Assembly: GCA_023376005.1 (NCBI GenBank)
Contig: CM042157.1
Coordinates: forward strand, 71,203,559-71,267,558
Direction: 5' to 3'
DNA: 64,000 nt
From: Doryteuthis pealeii
Lineage: Eukaryota > Mollusca > Cephalopoda > Myopsida > Loliginidae
The position numbers and the translations under genes were made by a program. Positions 43,989 to 57,038 of the stretch are shown here, piece by piece. Under the pieces are notes generated by a model that worked only from the letters and a program-made list of their open reading frames with translations, had not been told where the DNA came from and made no database searches. Each line of letters begins with the position of its first letter. Position 1 is the stretch's first letter.

Positions 43989-44299
43989 TCATGATATTTG
44001 ACCTGCTGCAGACAAGACTGATTGCCGTGCTAATTGGGACGCCTTTATAGCCGTCTCCTTTAATTTTAACCTTTCCTGTGACTTTGTTTCCGATGTTGGT
44101 TCTGGGAGGTAACACTTCTCGAGAATATGTTCAAAACCCTTGTGTGTTTTTGCAACATTTTTCCTATATCTCTCCAACCCAAGGCCTGGATCGCTCTCGA
44201 GAAACCAAAAATTGTAGAGTTTATATATGCCCATCTTTCACACACAGTCCAGTGATTATTCTCAGGATTTGTAAGGTAAACACATTTCTCCTCCAAGAG
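43989..44299 (-). CDS. Terminal coding exon of an unrecognised gene, one-base frameshift
   Basis: On the minus strand a tttgtttccag acceptor (complement of 44300-44310) is followed by an open frame starting LLEEKCVYLTNPENNHW. After a one-base slip near 44187-44195 it continues LGLERYRKNVAKTHKGF to a TGA at 43989-43991. The inverted copy at about 45.56-45.87 kb has an extra G at the matching site (gcggatcc instead of gcgatcc). With that base the frame stays open throughout, giving about 103 residues. The stretch is soluble and helical in character, rich in K, E and A near the end, with no membrane segment. I do not recognise the family. Upstream exons should lie above 44.3 kb on this strand, but the inverted junction near 44.93 kb follows and none was found. 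Confidence 0.55.
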
Positions 44300-45557
44300 C
44301 TGGAAACAAAAAAAAACAAAAAGAAACAAATAAGAATTTTAAATAGTTATCATACAATGAAGAAGAAGAAAAAGAAATATGAAGAAAAAAACAATCTTTT
44401 TTTGTTGTGGACTTATTCAAAAACTCAAATGACAATATAGTAATATATACACATAATGTATAGGATATACATATATACACAAATAATATTATATATGTAT
44501 AATGTATATATATAATGTGAGTGATATATATATATAATATTATATATATTATATATATACACACTCACAAATAATACATATAATATAGTCCCAGAAAAAT
44601 TTATGGGTCCAAATAAAGTTTCCTAATAAATTGTAGGTTTTTATTATGATCTGAAAAACAATGAAAGCGTTAATCTCTACCGGTTGTAACCTATCCAGTG
44701 TAATTAATTCCCTAAGAAACTATTGAAATGTATTTACAGTTAGCTTGAAATGGTGAGGAAGAAAAAAAAAAAACACTGGGATGCAATGGATAAATTTTGT
44801 GGCTTCAGTCAAAGGACGTGTAACAATACAGTATTATCGGATATATAGTATCTATATACTATATATATTGTTAGTAATTAGGAAATGATAAAATTATACA
44901 TATATATGCATATATAGTATAGGTGAAGAGTCGTCATAGTTTAACATGGACGCTGAGTACGTATAAGAAAACTATACAATATTGCCTAATATACTAATAT
45001 AATATGTATTGATATATATATCCAATATACTGATGAGGTACGCCTTTGACCCTGATGCACAAAAATCTTATTCCATGCAATCCAGGTGTTAATTTATTAT
45101 TTTCTATGCACTACATTCAAGCTCACTGTTAAATACATTTCAATAGTTTGCTTAGAAATTAATTACACGGATAGGTTACAAGGGTAGGAGTGAACGGCTT
45201 CATTGTTTTCAGATCATAAATAAAAACCTAGCATTTTATTAGGAAACTTAATTTGACCCATAAATTTCTTCTGGACTATTTAATATGGTATTATTGGGCT
45301 GTGTATATATACTATATATATATATATATATATATATTAAGCACTCACATTAATATATACATTATTAATAATAATTCATTATCTGGTATATATGTATATC
45401 CTATACATTTATGTGTATATATTACATATTGTCATTTGAGTTTTGCATAAGTCCACAACAAAAAAAGATTGTTTTTTTTTTCTCATATTTCTTTTCTCTC
45501 TTCATTGTATGATATATTTAAAATTCTTATTTGTTCTTTTTTTTTTTTTTTTTGTTT

Positions 45558-45870
45558 CCGCTCTTGGAGGAGAAATGTTTTCTCAAATCCTGAGAATAAT
45601 CATGGACTGTGTGTGAAAGATGGGCATGATATAAACTCTACAATATTTTGGTTTTCGAGAGCGGATCCAGGCTTATGGCGTTGGAGAGATATAGAAAAAT
45701 GTTGCAAAAACACACAAGGGTTTTTGAACATATTCTCGAGAAGTGTTACTCCCAGAACCGAACATCGAACAGTCACAGGGAAAGGTTAAAATTAAAGAGA
45801 CGGCTATAAAGCGGTCCAATTGAGCACGGCAATCAGTCTTGTCTGCAGGCAGGTCAAAATCAGAGATTGT
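45558..45870 (+). pseudogene. Right-arm copy of the unrecognised terminal exon
   Basis: Duplicate of 43,989-44,299 with several deletions, but with the extra G that restores the frame at the site where the left copy slips. It still contains GKG-like remnants of the C-terminus. Confidence 0.55.
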
Positions 45871-48800
45871 TGAAATTAGGTCATTAAAAATTTTTAAAAT
45901 AAAAAAAAAAAAAAAAAAAAGGAAAAAAAATAATATAATTTATGTGCACATGAACATTTTAAAATAAATAAAAATCTATTCTAGCCTTTAAACTGCTAGT
46001 GTTGAATTAGATCAATATTGGTTTAAATCGAACTTACACCCTGCGAATAAAGAAAAAATACCCAATCAGGAATTAACTGAATTTAATGAAATTTCTGTGT
46101 AATATATTAATGAATAACAGATATGAATGCACAGTTATTTTATTTAAAAACTTTTAACATTTTTTCAGGTCAGAAGCTTTGAACGAACGTTCTTTGAGGC
46201 ATAACAAGATTCTTCAAAGATACGTACTGACCTGAAAAAATGTAAAGTTTTTATTAAAATAACTGGAGTTATACTTTATTCATAGTATATCACACTCAAA
46301 ATTTAATTAAATTCGGTTAGTCCTTGTTATTTTTTTTTTTTTTGTTTCTTTTTTTCTTCGTTGGGTTGACAATACGATGTGGAATTTAGGTCCGTTAGTT
46401 TGATTTAACCGCATATCTACTGTCAGATAATACTATAATCACATTTTGGGTGCTGATACATAACAATGTTTAAGTTTGAATTTTCAGTAGTGTAAAATGT
46501 GATATCAAGGTGCAATGTCGATGATTAGTACCTAGTTAGTACTAACCTGGTGATTCACTAGGCTAAGCCAGTCTTGATATAACAGATTACTTTATAAACT
46601 GAACTGTCTAGTAGCCTCAACTACGTACATTAATATAATTTTTTGTAAACACCTAAGGCTCCTTTTATTTTTAGATAGTGAATGATTAACAAGGTATTTT
46701 TATCAAGTTTAATTCCCACCAGGTAATTAATTATTGTGACTAGTGTAATTGAAACCTAGAAATCTCAAGTTTATATATATAGGTTCATTTTTTATTTATA
46801 TTTAATTGCAGACTCTAATCTACACTTCATATGCTTTGTTAGAAAAACAAATTCTAATTTGTTTATTGTATATAATTTATATAAAAATTTAACCATTTGT
46901 TTCACAATCTATACTAGAATTTTTTTTTACTCTAACCAGCCATTGGCTACAATATAAAAATGAGAAGATGTTCCAATTTCACTCACGTTTATATATTTAC
47001 TAATTCTTTCCTTCTCCTTAAGTATTGCTATCAAACATTCTTTGCACATAAGATTGCTTGATATTAAATTTTTTTTTTAACCATAAGAATGAATATCTTT
47101 TAAAGCAGTAAGCGCACTGATCCAATCCATCGCGATAATTATCAGTTGGAGCAATTTTAAATGCATTTAGTTGTTTAAGTATTTATAATTATTTATGCTA
47201 TAACAAAAAGCACTTAAAAAAAAAAACACACAGAAGTAAATAATCTGTTCTACTAAAAAGGACATTACTGCATAATCAATGTGTACCTTTTCCGTCTAAA
47301 GAGTAATATTATCTTTTCATACTGTACACTTATGCTCAGATTTACTTGTTTTTATTTTTTTTTTTTTTTATTATTAAAAATATTTTCTTGATAATTGGGT
47401 GTGAGAATATCAGATAACTGACCTTTTTGTAACAATTTTTAAGGCTAGGTGGAAAAACAAAAAAAAAACCAAAAAAGGACGAAAAGATCACTTTAAAAGT
47501 CCTGAGATGTTAATTGCAACTTGAAATATTTGTTTTCACCAATTGGTTCATAAACAGTTATGAAGAGGCCCCACCCACACACACTTTCAACTGAAGTTAG
47601 ATAATTATCAATATTTTTGACGAATATGTGGGAACATTGTCACATAATATTCAGCATTCCTCATTTTTTATGTCTTTTGTGCACTTCAGCATTCTTTCTT
47701 TTTCTTCTAGTTTCTTCTCTATATGGGTGGTGGGTCCGGGATGGGTGTTTTCCCATGGTGTATGGTTAACGTACTGGATTGTGATGATCTCCGTAATAAG
47801 GAATTTGATTTCCAGTTGCCCTTATTTGTAACTTTCGGACTAATACCTTTGAATGACTTGGCATTAAATAACCACAAGGTGATTATGTCTTAAACAAAGC
47901 AATGAAACATCTTATGGATAGATCTAGATTCTAGGTGTCAAAACATTCCTATAGGAGGAGTACTATGACTCAGTTCTGAAAAATGAGTTTCCATTTTTAG
48001 TTGAGAATGATATCATAAATAGAACAAGATTTATTAACACTAGACATTTATTTTTAGTGTAAAGGCCATGTGGTTATTTTTTTTTAAATTGAGTATAAAT
48101 ATGAATCTCTTGAGGTTTACCATTTATCAGTTTAGTGCACATTCCTTTTCACTCCAAAAAATCACACTGCAATTATCAACTGATTAGAGTTTACCATTCT
48201 TGGAATAATGGCAAGACTTTTCTCGAATTTCAGACAAGTATTAAGAAAGCCCAAAGAACACATTGCCAAAAATCCATTTTGGTAAAAAGCAAGATAGCAA
48301 AATGGATTCTTGGTCACTTTAGTTTAACAATGTCTTTTCACTCAAACAAAAAAAAAAAAATACGCACCTACAATTATCGCTGATTAAAACAAGCAAGGAT
48401 AAATTTACCAAATCCTTGGATCCTCGGAATATGGCAATGAATTCTCAGAATTTCAGACAATATAGGAAACAAAAAAAAAAAAAACACATTGGTCAAAACA
48501 TAAAAAAAACCAAAAAAAACCAGCAAAGATGAGAATTCTTGTCTAAATAACTTGTAGGATAACAATTTTTTTAAAATTTCAAACAATATTTGGAGATAAT
48601 ACCTTTCATTTTTAAAATTTTATTTATTTATTTTTGTCAATAGCAAAGAAGAAAAAAAAATTATCAGAGTTAATTTGTTTTATTGCCGGTAGCTGCAGTT
48701 GGTAGAGCGTCTGACTAGGAACCACAAGTCCTGATTCAATACCGGCCTGCCAACTCAGCATATGATAGCTCTGTATTGGTTGTGTGCAGTAATGTGAGGT

Positions 48801-51106
48801 ACTGATGTTAGCGCGTGGCACTCCACTGGACACTAAAAACCTCTGGTATAAGCGGCTATGAAAGGAGATAGACTCTCTTGCTGTCTAGCAGATACGACTT
48901 TAGGACCACGGCAACTTTACTATTTTTTTTTTTTTTTTTTTTTTTTCAATATTTTATTCAATGACTTATTTTGGTTTAGCATTTATCTTTAATTTTCTTT
49001 TTTTTTGTTTGTCCAATGTTTTTTTTTTTCTTATCTTCCAATGTATACCCATTTGAGAATTTATTTTTTTTTTTTTTTCTTCCCATGTTTCCAACTTTGT
49101 GTTAAGTATGAAAGATTTTGTCTGATATAAATAATTCTCATTCCATTTCTTAAGATTACTGTCTTGATTTTCTGAAGAAATAAAAATAAAGAATAACACA
49201 GATGAATGCTAACTTGCAAATCGGTCGAAATTTAAACATTAGAAGGGTGGACCAGAAAAACGATGAGTGTCTGTAAATACCGAACTACACACACCACTGT
49301 CACGAACTTTAATTTTTACATTATATTCTCAATGGTTTGAAATAAGTCCTTATTTAATCTTAATTAGCATCTTATTTATACAATGTCTCTATTAAGGTCT
49401 ATTGCTCAAACAGCCCATAGTATTAAGTTTTTAAAATCCTATCTGTGTGTTATATGTCATTAGAATAAGGTTTTCATTGTATATGGTGTGAATAATTTGC
49501 TACGCTTAACAAAACCGGGTTAATAAATTATTTTTGGTGTTATTGATTATTAATTGTTCTTTCTTTGTGGGTTCTGTTTTTTCTGGGTCACCCTAATTTC
49601 AACCAATTTGCAAGTTGCCAGATGAATATACAGGGTGTCCGATGTCTTCACATAATATTGTTTTAAAGGTGAATAATAATAATCAAATTATTGTGTCAGT
49701 GCTCGGGTGCACCACAACTCAATTTAAACTCATGTAAGTTACATAGAAAAGTATCTATGTGGAACATGAATAGTGTAAGTCATTGTGTGTGTGGTGGTGT
49801 GTGTGTTGTGTAGATGGGTGGTATCAGTATAGTGTTGTCGAATTACAGAAGCATGGAGTTTTGAAGATCAGGTTTCGCAGCCAAGGCAACGATGCGGCAG
49901 TTTATTTCATGCCTCGAAAAAAAAAAAAAAAGTGCGAAAAAATGTTCTGAAAGTCATGTGAGCTATGCTGTTTCTCTGACTTTGAGGCATGTCAAATACT
50001 TACATAACTAGATATATTCTTAAAAAAGAAATAAAGTTAAAACAATATTAGGGGTGACCCGACTTCGGACCACCCTATAGACTAATGTACTGCAAATTGG
50101 GGTCTGGGGGAAATTCTTTGTCAATCCTTTTAACAAATTTTTTTTTAAAAAAAGAAGTAAAATAATTACAAAAGTTAGATAATTATTCTATAATGGAGAT
50201 TGCTCTGTATTTCTGTCTTAACAAAAACTACATCATAGCTCTACGTACAATATTCTTAGCTATATACACCCAAATTTTGAGTAAGCAATTTTAAAAAAAT
50301 TGTTTTTTACTCTCTATCCTTTTTTTTTTTTTTACAGTAACACGAAGTTAACTAAAAGTTTAGGCAAAAAATAATACGCTTTTGTGAAAATTGAATGTGG
50401 AAATATTCAAAATAATTGTTTAATTATTACATGCACGCACATTTTTATTTGAGAGGGACCGGGCTGTTTTCATTTCAATTGTTATTTTTTTTACTCCTTT
50501 AATAAAGATGAGGATTTTGCTTACTTATGATAGAAACTCTAATATTGAATTTTTAAGCTCCCACCTCTCAGGTAATATCTTTAAAATTCTATTTTTACAT
50601 GCGCTGGAGGAGTTTTTTTAATTTTGTACTAGTATATTTAAGAGAATAATGAAAGTTTAAACAATATGTAGGAGGGACAAAACTTCGACACCCTGTACTT
50701 CAAATAATTCTGCAAGTAGTGTCAACAATTTCAAGTATAGAAATTTTGGATTTCCTCACTTTTGTTTCACTCTGTACCGGCAGTGGTAGTACTGTTAGGG
50801 TCCCATCTAAGGGTTGAAATAGAAACAACATGAGTTGATAAACAAAATTGTATGTGCATTAAGAATGAATTTATTTCAGAACTTTGTTCCATTAAATGAC
50901 CCACCGAGTGATATGCCGTAAACAAAACAAACCAATCACTTTTGTTAATATGTTGTTCTATTTGAAAAATATATTTGAAATTTGTTTTCCTATCTATAAT
51001 TTATTTTTATCTAGAAAAAAAAGATATTGGAAAAGAAGAAAAAAACCTTCAAGGTTGAGTATTCATTGGCTATGAATTGTACTAAGATTTGGGTGCCGTT
51101 TAATGA

Positions 51107-51302
<196 letters not shown>

Positions 51303-54300
51303 GGGGTGTTAAATATTGTTAGAAGATGAGATAATTTCCGTTTGTGTGTGTGGGGGGGTAACAACCTCCTACAACGCACCACACCAACTTTTACTGTCTT
51401 TTATATGTCAAGGCACTACTTGTCTTTTTTAATCTAAATTTCAACATTCCCTTGCATCTAGTTTTCACTTTTGATATTATTTATTTTTAAAATATTTTTT
51501 TGGGTCATCTCTTTTAGAATGTATGAGTAGCACAGGGATCTGTGTGATAAAGTTAAGGAGTGATGGAGGTGTGGCACTCCACCTCAGACCCAAACACAAT
51601 CGTCCTTAGTCTCGCACTAGTGAAACGGGAGGGATAGGACTCTCTCGCTGTTGCTGATACGACTTATTCATATACTGCCTTTGAGTCAAAACGTCATTGA
51701 CCTCAGTCTAGTTAGGGGTATCCTTGGTGGTAATAGCTAACATGAATAGTAAAAGCAAGTTTGAAACTCCGTAGGTGCTATTACATTCATTTTCGGACTA
51801 AGTACCTTGGGCAAGGTACTGAATTCCTACAACTATGGGTTAAAATAGTACACTACAATACTTCTACAAAAAGGCTTGTATTGAATACCCTTGAAGGCTT
51901 TGATATGCCATTAAACAAAGAAACAAACAAACCTCTATCTAGTTAGATATGGTTCTCCCTGTGTCAGCAAAAACAGCTCTAGCCTGATTGTGCATCGGAA
52001 AGGTATGAATCCCCTATCCCTCAACTATGGTTAATAGTACCAACTACTTTTACAAAAACGACTTTGGCTTTAAATAACCCATGAAGGTTGATATGCCATT
52101 AAACAAAGAACCAAACCTCTGTCTAGTTTTTGGTTCTCTACTGGAGCACAGCAGCTCTACTCTTGTAGCGTAATATTAGTCATGGAGAATTTGGGGATTG
52201 AAAAGAAAATGGTAATCGGATTTCTGAGAAAGAGATAAAAAAATACAAAAAGTTTAAAGTTTGGAAGGGTAAACACTCAACATTGACTGACCAATGACCC
52301 TGAACTAGATTTAAAAATAAAACGGAAGTTATTTGCCCAATATCCACTTTCCCAGGATAATGAGGAGTGCGAATTATTGGCCCATATCCGTTTCCTAGGA
52401 AAGATGGTGCTAATTATTTGTCGCAATATCCGCTTCTAGGATAACGATGGTGCAAATTATTGTCCAATATGCTTTCCTAGGATAACGATGGCCAAATGGC
52501 AACAAACAGATTCTCCCAGACCCCCAGTCTACCTCCTTCCATTGGATCAACTCCATTCAATGCTTGCACACCCATTGACGATACTTTCGCATGTCCATTT
52601 AATATGGACACTCTGGTAACCCGCAGTCTTAACAACAGCAAGGATTTATATATGAGTGATTCAGGCACAGTAGTTCTTTTGTGCTCCACCTAATGGAAAA
52701 CTCTCTGTTCACATCCCTTGTCAGTTGATGATGATTAAAACCGTCTAACCTCGTCTTCTGTATAAAAATTTGGCTTTCATCAAAGGTTCTTTTTTGCCTA
52801 CAACTGTGGTATTCAACACCTCAAAATGAAAGTATGTAAGGTCACTTAACCAATTGTTATGAATGTAGCGTCATTCTTGTCACTGGTCTGTTTTGGCTCA
52901 TCTGTTGTGTGTGTTGTGCATGTATTTTTTTATTAATCGAGAAATACTTTAAAAATTAAAAATAATTAAAAAAATCTTGTTGCAATGTTCTATGATATAA
53001 AAAGTGATTTTTTTTTTTGAAAAGGGAAAAGTTTCCATATTGAGTGCACTTATGTGTGTGTGTCTGTTCAGTTTTTTATTATTATTCCAGCTTGCTCTCT
53101 AAGCATGATTTTTTTTTTTACTAACAGGACCATCTGATTCTTTTATTCTAAGATTTTGTATGGGGGAATTATCTTTTTCTTCAAAGTCAACAACTGCAGG
53201 CGAGTTTTATTAAACTTTCTTTCTACTCATCCAAAAGGGAAATACGGCAGTAACTTGACAGAAGAAGAGCCAACTTCATAAACTGAAGCAAAAATGTAAT
53301 AGTAGTAGTATACATTATCATGGAATATTAACCAGAAGAACAAAGATATGACAAGTTATCAAATCTAACACGAAAAGTATCTAAGTAATCTTCATTAACA
53401 AAAACTATCTTTCATCTGGTATTTTATGATGTTATAATTACTATCAACTATATGGCCCTGAGGTGCAGTATTTAAGTTTTAATGTAATAAAATATCAAAT
53501 TAGAAGGCTAATGAAACAATAAAAATGCAGAAAAAATTTGAACAGAGGGGGGTATAATCAAAAGTAGAACAATGAAACTTACTCTTCCATCACTCCGTCT
53601 TTCATTTCAAAATTTTCCTAATTTAAAAATTTAGTTAAAATAGGGAAGTAAAGAATTAGAATGCAATTATTTCTTCATGTTAATGGATTTTTTTAAGATC
53701 ATCCCTGAGATTTTTGCGGACCACACGATCTTTAGGCACCCTTTTTGATCTCGATTAGGAAAGGACATGTTTTTCATTTACACTGTCAATATCCAGTTGT
53801 TTAACAGACGATTTTTAGATTTTTTTTTTTAAATTATAAAATTAACCCCTAACCCTAACCCCTAAAAAACAACCAGATATTAACAGTATGAATGAAAACA
53901 CATGTCTTTCATAATCGAGACCAAAAAGGGGTGCCTAAAAGTAATATGGTTCATTTTTTGCTAATATTCAATTGAGATAAAACCAAACAATAGAAATCAA
54001 TAATACTAAGTACATATTTATTAAAATCAAATTTTTAATATCAATATGCAAATTACTCTCGTTCACATTGTAAACTGCTATTTTGCTGTATAATATAAAT
54101 ACAGTTGCATTTATTAGTATGAGGTGAGGTAAAAGGAAGATGAACAAAATGATGACTCAAATAAGTCCAAGTGGGGGAGAAATATTTCGTCCTTCTGAAG
54201 CAAAGGACTTCCTCAGTCGATGTGACTCTTTATTCAAAACAAAATACGTACATTTGTGTTTTTAGAAGAGAAAGTGAGTTAGTAGTGGAATTGAGGGGTA

Positions 54301-56756
54301 GGGAGGTTTCGGGAAGAATTGATGAAATGAGAATAACATGATATAAAGTAGGAGGGAGGAAAGAGTTTAGAGGAAGCTGGAAGATGCTAAGCGTTTGATG
54401 GGAGAGGAGGGTAAAATTCATGGGATGTTATTAGTATGCAGATATGGTCAACAGTATTAATGTAAAACAATTTTATTAATAATGAAGTTTAAAAAAAAGA
54501 AAATCACGGAGAATGTGACGTAAATAACTAAGGGAATTGTGACTTGAGTAGTGATATAATTTCGTTTACTGACAGATAAACACACAATCTACATTATAAA
54601 TAAGATAATTATATCGGTCGGTCGGTTGGGTTTTTACGGCACATCAACCCTTGTTCGGTCATTTATGCCGAAGACATTTGTTTATTCATTCTTGAAGGGT
54701 ACTCAATTTTTTAAAAAAGTCAATATTTTTTCTATTTAATCCATAGATGGAACCCTAACAGGTACTACCACCGGGTCAGAGAGGACCTGGGAGCAATAGT
54801 GATGAAGGGTGATCCATATTCCCGAGCTCCAGAACTGGAACTTCACCATCAGATAGTTTAATGTCATACCCAGGACACATATCATAACTTATATATGAAA
54901 TTATTAAACTTTTAAAAAGGATTACTTAAAATGATAATTATAATGCCTTCCACACAAGAAAAATTACCTAGATTGTAATTGTTTTTTATAGCCTTCTATA
55001 GTTTTTTATTTTTAATTTATTCATTGCTGTAGAGGACTGGAGAAGCTAGCTTGTAATAGACCTGGCTGGAGAGCCACCATCTACCTGTCTGTGAAGAATT
55101 TGAGTCCAACCGAATTAAACACCAAAAATTAAAAGGGCTATAGAAAGGGTGATTTTCAGTTCAGCAACATTCAAAGTGAGAAGTTCCAACATATAGTTTA
55201 TGTGAAGAGTATGTCTCTCCAGGGCTGGCCTGGTGAGTCATCTGAAAAACACAAGGATAGATGAAACACAATGATGATAAAACAAAACAAAACAGGAAAT
55301 GGTCTTACTCAAACACGAGTTGACAGCCATTATTATATATGTATGGGTATGTGTATATGGTGTAGGTATTGTATAAGTAGCAATAGATAACGTTTGGCCT
55401 GTGTGGTCAAAGGAAGTTCATACATAGTAAAAAATTTATAGAGAAGAAAAAAGACAAAAGTTAAACGATTGTGATATTCTCTCCTAGAAGACGAGATGTC
55501 TGAATTGAACAAATGGAAGGTAGATAAAAACCGAGTAAAGGAATAAAAACAGCAAACGGATTCGACCACCAGAGTGGTTTCTTCTTAAATAAAGGGATTT
55601 TCAAATCCTACGAGTGATGACGAGATCTCGCGAGAATGAGATTTAGGACGAGAATTAGAAGTGGGAGGGGACAGTTGAAATTTGAAGACCAAGGCAGTTA
55701 GAGTTTGGATTTGGTCGAGACAGTTCGAGTTTGCGAAGCAGTCAAGACAGAGTTGGACTTTGGGCTGGTTGAATGCAGATCAAAAAGTAGAGGTCTGACT
55801 TGGACAGAGAGTGGGCGCCTCCCCCCCTTCTCGGGTCGACAGATCATTGCAACAGATAGGAAAATGACTGAATGAAAATGAAGTGTGGAGTCGTACACCT
55901 CTCTGTGTCCAGATTTGGATTTTCACCTTACCCTGTCTTTGTTGTGTTGTAGCCCCTTCTCTCTCTCTCTTCTCTTCTCTCTCTCTCTCTCTCTCTGTTC
56001 TGTGTGTGGTCTCTCTCTCTCTCTGTCTGTCTGTCTGTCTGTCTCTGTCTTTCTGTCTGTCTGTCTCTCTCTGTCTTTCTTTCTGTCTGTCGCCTGTCTC
56101 TCTCTTCTCTTCTCTCTCTCTCTGTGTTTGTGTGTGTATCTCTTCTCCTCTTTCTTTCTTCTGTCTGTCTTCTTTCTGTCTTCTCTCTTCTCTGTCTCTC
56201 TCTCTCTCTCTGTGTCTCCCTCTTCTCTGTCTGTTGTTGTTGTTGTTTAATTGTTTCTTTTGACGGGTTGATTGCGGACACAATGAGTGAAGTCCAGTTT
56301 TTATTTTATTTGTTGTAGACATTTACTTGCCTTGTCCAGTTCTGGCACCTTGACCACCCTCACCTCTCATTGGTCTGAATCAGATTGGTGGGTACTGTAA
56401 ATGCAAGATAATTATCTCCTTGTTTGTTCGGCATCCTATTGCGTGGGTACAGGCACCGTTTGACACCGGTAAAAGTCACATGTTTGTGTGGCGCTGGGTT
56501 TTGAATTCTTTTAGCAGCAGGATTTGAGACGACAAGAAGTTTCACTATGACGGCCGCTCAAGCAAGGAAATGAGTAAAGACAGAGTCCGACTGGTGAAGA
56601 CGCTTTTTATTTAGGTAAATACGGGAGTTGTCACCTATCCTCTGTTTCGCAACTGTCTTCAACGTGAAACTACAATAGAAACAAATAAACTATGTAGTTT
56701 CTCTAATACAACTAACAAAATCGAAAAAAGAGGAGGAAAAGTTCCAAGCATGTATT

Positions 56757-57038
56757 TTACCTTCTTACGGCCTCACGGGTTCGATTCCTCACAATTTTTG
56801 AGCGAATGGCGCAGGAGACACAATAAATTAGCTTAGCATACAACTTGGGAAGTGCATATACTTCATATACACTAGCATCTGAGATATCTCTCACAGCTGC
56901 AGCTATACAATATTTCGATGACAGATTTCTTAATGGCTTTGTCTTTAGGCACACAGCGGCACAATTCATACAACGGATGTACTTTACGTGACCACGGCCT
57001 TTCTTGCTACGACCATTATTTCTCCTTTTGGAAGTCAT
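56757..57038 (-). pseudogene. RPS26: eS26 copy in the right arm, frameshifted
   Basis: Duplicate of 32,646-32,927. It has several one-base losses, but at the second stop site it reads TAT, giving VYALPKLY, the family sequence. Useful for judging which changes are errors. Confidence 0.75.

Larger units (their letters stand above)
29843..44930 (+). repeat. Left arm of a 15-kb inverted duplication
   Basis: Almost every feature here recurs in reverse order and orientation between about 44,930 and 59,785. Examples are the eS26 copy (56,757-57,038), the solo LTR (58,636-58,886), three kinds of SINE, the hAT-like MITEs (53,718 and 57,896) and the terminal exon (about 45,560-45,870). This arm keeps longer open frames and fewer single-base losses than the other copies, except near the centre. 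I use it as the reference copy. The outer boundary at 29,843 is where the right arm runs into the gap, so the true extent of homology may be longer. Confidence 0.9.
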
